In this document: positions 57,121 through 64,000 of the stretch, piece after piece
Layout of the letters: every line of letters starts with the position of its first letter
How positions within the stretch are numbered: the stretch's first letter is position 1
Source: Scytalidium lignicola
Lineage: Eukaryota > Ascomycota > Leotiomycetes
Assembly: GCA_002812745.2 (NCBI GenBank)
Contig: NCSJ02000010.1
Location: forward strand, 124,001 to 188,000
Reading direction: 5' to 3'
Length of the DNA stretch: 64,000 bases
Made by a program: the position numbers and the translations under genes
The notes under the pieces: generated by a model
What the model was told of the DNA's origin: nothing
Database searches by the model: none
Seen by the model: the letters and a program-made list of their open reading frames with translations, nothing else

Positions 57121-58753
57121 TTTACTATTATTCTTATGGCTACCTTTTTGGCGGCGCTTCGTTACAAACCCATCGTCCAACGTTCAGATGAAGATTCCCA
57201 AGAACTATAATAGAAAAGGACTCGACACTTCAGTAGGAAATTCTGACCTAGTTTGTCTTCTCATAATCCACACCAATTAACAGAATCCATCTCGCTATCC
57301 AATCGGCATTCTCAACCGCAATACCAGGGCTGTTTGACGGACTGTTTGAAAATCTGTTCTGACATCAGTTAGAGAATAAGGATTGGTTAGACATGAAACA
57401 TTACGAACCGTACTATCCTAGACATCCGTCAAGGGTAATACCATGAATTGAAGGGCTGGATGGTGGGTTCGGGGGAGGAGACGGGGAATCACTCCTAGAC
57501 ATCTCGACAAGAATAGTTCTGAAAACTCGGAGTACGTAGATCGAATCCGCCAGAAAAGTTATTTCTGGTTCTGTTGGATCTCCTAAAAACTAGCTTTCTC
57601 CTAGGATATCCTGGTATGCTGAATGAGATAGGTGTGCTAGAGACCTTGCAAATTATTAGCACAACCCTAGTCATAAAGGGGGTTGAATAATACCCTAGAA
57701 AGTATTGTACCTCAAAGACTACCTGATTCCTTACTCTTTTCTTACGATTCTCAAAACTGTCCTTAAAGAGCTACAGTCCATTATACCCCCCCTTATATAT
57801 ACTATTTCCATCCCCATCCGTAAGCCTTATTTCTAATAATGGCATGCCCAGTCTCCTTTATCCCCTATATTAATGGCAAAGATGGATAAATTTCAACACT
57901 CTATAATAAAGCAAACTCCCGGGATCACTGCATAAACACGGTGAAGAGCCTGATCCAGCGCGTGGGGAAGCAAGAACCCGTCCGGAAGCCGTCTCGACAC
58001 GTCACTGTAGAACTTTGAGGGTCTAGTCATTACTATTTATTATTCTTTTGATATATTGTGGAGCTTTGGTTTTGGTATGCTTAGTCGGGAGCCAGCATAA
58101 TGGCATAGTGGGAATCAGCAAGGGGATTCCCTGGCTATATTGATCTAGGTTGGCGGAATTGAATATAGCTTGCCACGTAAGAGTTTTAAGATTTGGATTT
58201 ACAGGGCGAGAGATTTTATTGAGGCGGATAGTGCTACTCTATGTTAGCAGTAGCGTATGAAATGGAACTATTGTTGTTCAGGATATGTTTCCTAGAATGA
58301 GTGGTTACAATGGAGCCACACAATTTCAGGGAATTTTAAACATCCCTAACGGTGAATAGGTTGTAGTCTAGAGAGTTGGGGGATGAATTATACCTTTATG
58401 TGCTATCTAGTGAATCTGGACAGAGACAGGAAGGAAGAAATGGATAATAACAGAATCATATAGCAACACAAGCCTCGCCATCGCGACCAGTTCGCCTCAT
58501 ACCCACGCCCAAAAGCATTGTGAACTCGCAGTCTACCATACCATGCCCACCTCCAATAAATTTAATCCACGTTATCATCCACTGCAGCTTCTTTCGAAAG
58601 AGGTATCATAGTCATGAAGAGACATTGCTGCAGAGGAAAGTATTCTACGGACCACTGAATTAGGTCTGGTAGAGAGTAATCCGCCGCAGCATTTAAGTTG
58701 GGGTCTTTGCTATCTAAAGGGGTTTTGCCTTTGATGATTAGTCATTGAGCGTC
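57121..58753. other. Intergenic, 1.6 kb
   Basis: 3' flanks of convergent genes with no recognised gene. AT-rich, without clear repeats. Confidence 0.5.
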
Positions 58754-61109
58754 TTACTGCACTTGACTGACAATCTCGCTGGCACGACTGAGAGATTCCA
58801 CCATTTGTTGGCACTCCTTTCTTCGGCGGACGGTATAGTCACTCTCCTTCAACAGTTCATCTAAAGTATCAGTTCTATACATGTTCTCCAATAGCTCTCG
58901 TTGCATCTCTTCCTTAGTAAATCTACGCATCTTAGTTAGGCAATGAAGCAGCGATGAAAAGATAAGACGAGCTTACTGGACGAGGTTGAGCATAATAGCT
59001 TTAGGCACCATATCGATCATTGTTCGCTTGACAATGTTATAGTATGAGTTGATAAGAAGTTCTGTAACTCGTTAGATGGCTTATATATCGGAAATTTGGA
59101 AGAGCTATACTCACTAATAACCTCCACTTCAACACTCTCCCTCTCTGAGAGAGTACCAGAAGCCCTCAGCGTTGGTGGTGGCGCCTCCATAGCAGCCATT
59201 CTCTTCTTGTTCTTAGATGCAAAGAAACTACCGAAGAAGCCACCGTTGGCTTCATTGCTCGAGGCATCCATTGTGGGGCTGGCGGTTCGCGCTGGAGGTG
59301 CTCCAGGTATAGGTTTGCCGGTTTTAGGATCAACTTGTACAGGTTTCGCTTGTATATGACGTTCGTTGACAAGAGCCATAGCCTGAAATATAATTTAGAA
59401 CATGAAAATCAGAAATATTAAAATTAAAACTTACACGATGACCACTTAAGAAGTCTGGATGGCCGGTGTTAACATAACAAGACTCCATGGATACCAAATC
59501 CTTCACTAGCTTGTTTGTTGGATCCATGGCTTTCTTGAAGAATGTAATGACAACTTGGTGAAACTTTTCTTTTAGTTGTGGATATCTTCTGAACAATTGC
59601 TTGCCTAGTAGTTGTGATAGAATGCGGACCAGTTCGTCGTATACAAGCGATACACATTTGAGACTAGGTTCCTCTAGACGCTTGATCTGTTGCTTCACAA
59701 TCAGTTCAAAGGCTGTTGTGCCAACAAAGAGCGCAGGTGAAGATCCAGAAGAGTTGTAGAGAATAGTTCTGATATCGATGTCCTTAACCTGATCAAATGG
59801 ATCGACAGCTTTGACACCATTGGAATAGAGCTCGTGGAAGACAAAGCTGATTCTAGCACCGCCTGACAGCTCGGTACTTGAAAGCTCATTGTTGTTACCT
59901 TCAAGAACCGTGCGCCATTCGTTGGAGAACTCTGTGATGATATTTAGCACAATATTTGCGCTATTTCCAAGCATTGAATCTCCTAGGCCTTGAAGCTCAG
60001 TGGTATACTTCTGTAATGATGCAGAAATGCGAGCCTTAATGTCCGGTAATGTCTGTTTAATGTGCATCATCAGAATAAGGTTCAGCTTTCTAGCAAGATA
60101 AGGAGTTCCGCAGTATGAGCTCTTATTCCGGTAAGCTTTGTGGTTCTCGAAGAAGTTCTTCTCGTTCTCTAACGCCGCAGTAATGGCCTTCTTGTTGTCG
60201 ATATCCCTTTGTCCTCGGTTGACCACTGGTACATAACCTAGTCTGAGGGGAATAATCCGTCCAGCCAGAATATCCACAACATCAGTTCCGTCATCCATCA
60301 AATCAACCTTGGTTAAAACACCAATTGTTCTTTGCCCCTCTGGATCAACTTCTCGCGCAAGCTTCAAACCATCGGAGTTCGCCAAATCAGTGTTGGCACC
60401 GGTGACCGCAAGGATGATGGCATTTGGCTTGCTGATTTGCTTGATTACCATCTCTCGGATCTGCTTCTCGATATCTCTAGGTTGGTCACCAACTGGGACC
60501 TTCGTTAAGCCAGGCAGATCAACAAGTGTGAGTGTGAGGACATTCGGAGAGTAAATTCGGAGGTTAATCGGGGCAGGAGAGATGCCAGCATTTCGACCTG
60601 TCTTGGCTTCCGTCTCCTTCACGATCTCCTCACGGATTTGATTAAAGTCGTGGAATTTCTGTCCTGGGATATGCAGGAATTCTCCCCATTCGTCTACGTT
60701 TGCCTCCTTGTCTGAGCCTCCAGAAATGTCCTGCTTCACTCCATTTGTCTTGTTCTCTGCAGAACGATTAATGAGTTGAAGGACAAGCGGCCGTCTTGTC
60801 ACGATGCCAGTTCCTCGAGGTAAACTGTTTTTAACTTGTCAGTTCCAAGTCAAACTGCTACAGGTATGGTTAGCTTACAAGTCCCTTCCGACTATGTTCT
60901 CCAGCACCGAACTTTTCCCACTGGACTGACTTCCCACTACGACTATTTGAGGTAGATCAATGGGATTTTGTACGCCAACTGTAGTAAAGACATCCTGGAG
61001 CTTATTCACCAAGCTAGGGGCGAGTTAGTATGCAGCGCGAATCGACGGACATTAAAGGAGTTCCATACGTTATAAGGCCAGGGTCTGAGATACCGCCTGG
61101 AGCGGCCAT
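58754..61109 (-). CDS. VPS1: VPS1 dynamin-like GTPase (695 aa)
   Basis: Six exons: 61069-61109, 60879-61013, 59435-60824, 59115-59382, 58978-59061 and 58754-58923, sum 2088 nt. The N-terminus [20 protein letters not shown] and the QNPIDLPQ segment fit Vps1 rather than Dnm1. The P-loop is GSQSSGKSS (about residue 41), followed by the GTPase switch [23 protein letters not shown] and TKVDLMDDG. The stalk/middle domain follows, with an Ala/Pro-rich insert ([10 protein letters not shown]) and a C-terminal GED beginning [20 protein letters not shown]. There is no PH or PRD domain, as in Vps1. Length is close to yeast Vps1 (704). It acts in vacuolar sorting, endosomal and peroxisomal fission. Confidence 0.96.
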
Positions 61110-61629
61110 AGTGTGTGCAAGAGCGTATAGATATAATTGGTATGATTGTAGAATTCGGAATTCTAAGTATTCTAATCGCGAAAGCGTATTCCGGGTGTTT
61201 TATAGGAAAAGTTATCCTGTTGCCTTCCCGAAATTCGTAAGTTGACGACGCATTCCGCCTCTTAGCCTCGACGTGTGGCTAGGGGGGATCATAACCTTCA
61301 GTGCCTTAAATGACACCTTAATTTTAAGGTCTGGACTTTCACGTGCTGCCCTACACTTCTATTTTCTAAAGACAGATAAATTCAATATCTTCCAAGATTT
61401 TATTGCTTTGATGTCATTTTAGGGATACTTTTTCAAAAACGCATAGTTAGTTTTCCTTTATTTGTACAAAAGATCATTGTTTATTTCTAGTATTATTGTA
61501 AATATTTTAAGCCCACTTAAACTTAGCACCTAGAAAAATAGACCCAACAGGTTGATTCCTCTACAACATAATCTCCTTTATACACAAATCCACGTGAGAA
61601 GCCAGCATTAGATTTTAATTTTTATCACC
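61110..61629. other. Divergent promoter between VPS1 and ribokinase
   Basis: 520 bp between head-to-head genes. AT-rich at 61380-61520. No further feature. Confidence 0.5.
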
Positions 61630-62613
61630 ATGGCGAGAACAATAGCCATAATCGGTTCCCTCAATACCGATCTGGTAACACTCACTCCTCGCGTCCCTTC
61701 AGGTGGCGAGACTCTCACAGCAACTTCCTTCTCTACAGGGCCAGGAGGCAAGGGTGCTAACCAAGCCGTGGCATGCGCGAGACTCTCGCGTCCAAATCCG
61801 CAGTCATCAAGTAAACATGTCCCGTCTGATATAACCGTAAAGATGGTCGGTGCAGTTGGTGACGATGAGTTCGGACCGGCCATGATATCCTCCCTGAACA
61901 ATTCCTCTGTCGATACCAGCGGAGTGAGAACCGTCAAGGGAATTAGCAGTGGTGTAGCCGTAATTATTGTTGAAGAGAACAGTGGCGAGAACCGCATATT
62001 GCTGTCGACTGGTGCAAACCATTCCCTGCAGCCGTCTGACTTCCTAACAGCGGATTCACTAGGGGTACCTTTACCGGACTTGATTGTGTTGCAGCTTGAG
62101 ATCCCGCTGAAGACAGTGCTACAGATCATTAGCACAGCTAAAAAGGCAGAGGTGGAGGTATTATTAAATCCAGCACCAGCAGTGGAACTCCCACTGGAGG
62201 TATTTAACGGTCTGACGCATCTAATTGTTAACGAGACCGAGGCTGCAATCTTGACCGGAAGGGCTCTCAAGGAAGTAGAAGCTGAAGGTTTTGATTGGGG
62301 ATCTGTGACGGATGAGTTCTTACGGTATGGCGTTAAGAATGTAGTTGTTACGTTAGGTGGAAAGGGATCTTATTTTTCGAATGCTACGGGACTGGGTATG
62401 AAGGCTGAGGCTGCAAAAGTGAACAAAGTGGTAGATACTACTGCCGCAGGCGATACATTTGTGGGCGTGTATGCTGTCGAGGTTGTACGAGGAAAGGGCA
62501 AGGCGGAAGGATTCGACATCAAAGCTGCAGTATCACAAGCTTCTCGAGCTTCGGGGAAAACTGTTGAAAAGCAAGGGGCCCAAAGTTCAATCCCCTGGGC
62601 TAATGAAGTATAA
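61630..62613 (+). CDS. RBK1: Ribokinase (PfkB family), 327 aa
   Basis: One exon with no intron. The N-terminal substrate-binding strand is IGSLNTDLVTLTPRVPSGGE, followed by GGKGANQAVACARL (PfkB signature 1 region). NPAPAVELP and VNETEAAILTG are the typical middle motifs; VVTLGGKGSYF precedes the ATP site. The catalytic loop DTTAAGDTFVG carries the base Asp and the anion hole (fungal ribokinases often have Ala where bacteria have Gly). It phosphorylates D-ribose to ribose-5-phosphate in the cytosol. Length matches yeast Rbk1 (333). The ATG sits in CACCATGG, a strong context. Confidence 0.95.
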   Translation: MARTIAIIGSLNTDLVTLTPRVPSGGETLTATSFSTGPGGKGANQAVACARLSRPNPQSSSKHVPSDITVKMVGAVGDDEFGPAMISSLNNSSVDTSGVRTVKGISSGVAVIIVEENSGENRILLSTGANHSLQPSDFLTADSLGVPLPDLIVLQLEIPLKTVLQIISTAKKAEVEVLLNPAPAVELPLEVFNGLTHLIVNETEAAILTGRALKEVEAEGFDWGSVTDEFLRYGVKNVVVTLGGKGSYFSNATGLGMKAEAAKVNKVVDTTAAGDTFVGVYAVEVVRGKGKAEGFDIKAAVSQASRASGKTVEKQGAQSSIPWANEV

Positions 62614-62977
62614 AATCCAAGAAAAGATGTATAGATTTCGAGAAAATGCGCCTCACTTCTGGGCGTGAAATGTCTACCTATATACGGTCCCAGTAAATGC
62701 ATGTACCATGTCTTTCATGCAGATTGATACCAATCTATTCATCAATCAAGAATTTCTAATCAGGGGATAATGAGACCGAGACCGACAACTCCAGCTCTGC
62801 TTACAGTGTACCTCAACACCTTGGAATGGGAAAATGCCTGCCAAAAATGCGACCACTTACTCTTAAAGCCATTCCTCAAATTCGCCGGCCCTTGTTTGAT
62901 AATGTTGTAAAATCGTGAAAACCATTCTGCCCTCTCTCCATCGCTAATTAATGTTCCAGGATATTTAGTTTCTAACA
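62614..62977. other. 3' flanks of convergent genes
   Basis: A minus-strand open frame at 62760-62984 overlaps the GID7 stop but shows no family features, and is most simply the 3' UTR of that gene. Confidence 0.45.
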
Positions 62978-64000
62978 TCACCATTGGTTTAATTGCTCCC
63001 GGGAGTTGGTTGAACCGTTTGATGGTTTAGCCACTAGTAAACCTGCGTCTTGATTCGACCATCTGTGTAATGTTAACATGAGACCACATAGGGAACGCTA
63101 TCGGACTTACATTTTGACTTTCCCATCATCACCAGCGGAGGCGAACATGCATGGGTCAGTAGGGTTCCATGATACTGAATTGCAGCAGCTTCCTTTGTGG
63201 CCTTCCAGTTTCTCGACTAGTGTGCCGTTTTCTTTATGGTATATGAAGACACTGCCCTCTATACACCGTGTCAGTACGGGTTTCTCAATAAGTATTTGGA
63301 GAGTGCTGATGTAAAACCTACCTTCACTGCCAGTTATTACGAAGCTCTCGTTTGCACCACCAAAGGCGCTTCTAATTACAAAATGGCCCCCCTTTTCACC
63401 GGATATGAATGTCCGAACAGTATCCCTCGTATCAATGTCTAGCATTTGAGCCTCCCCTTCGATATTATTTATTAAAAGATACCTGGAATCCTGGCTAATG
63501 CTGACTGAAGTCAGGTTGACTTTGAAGTCGATTTCATATTCTAACTGTTTCGTCACAAAATTGTAAACATGAATATGATGTTCATTATCCATTGCAATCA
63601 ATCGATTGCCATCTGGAGACATTGCTAGATCCTGGATCCGATGGGCTCTTAACCAATCATAGATCATCTCACCGTTCAGGTTCCATTGACATAAATTTCG
63701 CTCCTTGTCGAGACAGCCAGTAACGAAGCTTTGACCATCAGGAGCCCATACGCAACTGCTTACAGGCTCCCCAAAACGGCTAACTGTCCGAATAATACTC
63801 TTGTCCTAGATTTACGATTAGCTTTGTACGATTGATTCAACAGATACATTTTAAACTTACATCAGCGTTCCATAGCACAGCACGTTTATCTTGCGCGCAT
63901 GTAACGATCATCGTATCATCAGGACTCCAAGCGATACAACAGATCCCACTGTGATGATCCGAGAGCACTGCGAATTCTTCGAAAGCTGGCACCTCATAGA
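62978..64000 (-). CDS. GID7: GID7 / WDR26-like WD40 protein, C-terminal part (5' end beyond window)
   Basis: Exons read downward: 63861-64000 and beyond, 63322-63805, 63111-63258 and 62978-63062. The WD blocks are HHSGICCIAWSPDDTMIVTC, FGEPVSSCVWAPDGQSFVTG, RIQDLAMSPDGNRLIAMD, VNLTSVSISQDSRYLLINNI and GSCCNSVSWNPTDPCMFASA, and the last blade closes with KVKIWSNQDAG. The intron 63259-63321 is 63 nt and stopless in frame, so an intron-blind call keeps 21 false residues; splicing gives GSEGSVFIYHKENG, the family sequence. Gid7 is a subunit of the GID/CTLH ubiquitin ligase that degrades gluconeogenic enzymes. The N-terminal LisH-CTLH part is not in the window. Confidence 0.9.

Noticed and set aside
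62760..62984. 74-aa minus-strand ORF overlapping the GID7 stop codon
   Set aside because: No recognisable features and it lies where the GID7 3' UTR is expected.

Overview
The window is nuclear DNA of a filamentous ascomycete (Pezizomycotina). The evidence is many short introns (mostly 45-90 nt) with GTAAGT/GTATGT-type donors and CTAAT/CTAAC-like branch sites, intron-containing orthologues of SED5, VPS1 and GID7, and typical fungal families (fungal rhodopsin-domain protein, opsin-related protein, DAL5-type permease). A Leotiomycetes (Helotiales) origin is a guess from the style of the lineage-specific families. Isolated N characters, mostly in homopolymer runs, point to a draft assembly.

Layout. 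0-9 kb is an accessory region on the minus strand: a partial PD-(D/E)XK nuclease-like gene, a protein-kinase-like gene, an RBR E3 ubiquitin ligase, a decayed second copy of the PD-(D/E)XK gene, and an unidentified spliced remnant. 9-15 kb has a sugar-porter transporter and a rhodopsin-domain membrane protein. 15-29.4 kb is conserved core: the Golgi syntaxin SED5 (including a 25-nt last exon), two neighbouring genes for very long disordered proteins, and a 4-coumarate-CoA-ligase-like enzyme ending in a PTS1-like ARL. 29.4-33 kb is gene-poor and holds a 9-bp minisatellite. 33-43 kb has a broken single-pass membrane protein gene, an O-fucosyltransferase-like Golgi enzyme, a CASTOR-like ACT-domain protein with an 8-codon first exon, and an opsin-related protein that has lost the retinal lysine. 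44-57 kb is a second accessory, AT-rich region: a frameshifted HNH protein, a DAL5-type permease, two inverted-repeat structures, an amidase-like gene lacking its nucleophile serine, a 2-hydroxyacid dehydrogenase fragment, an SDR enzyme and a peroxisomal (SKL) CoA-transferase family III/AMACR-like enzyme. 58.7-64 kb returns to core genes: VPS1 dynamin, ribokinase and GID7 (cut by the window end).

Working together. SED5 and VPS1 both serve Golgi/endosome traffic. The 4CL-like ligase (acyl-CoA formation) and the AMACR-like protein both carry peroxisomal C-terminal signals and could act in one peroxisomal acyl-CoA route, although they lie 26 kb apart. The CASTOR-like protein and GID7 belong to nutrient-sensing systems. 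I saw no obvious biosynthetic gene cluster, CRISPR array, rRNA or convincing tRNA. The strongest unusual signals are loss of catalytic residues in conserved folds (opsin, amidase), very small exons that simple gene calling would miss, and a concentration of broken genes at 44-54 kb.
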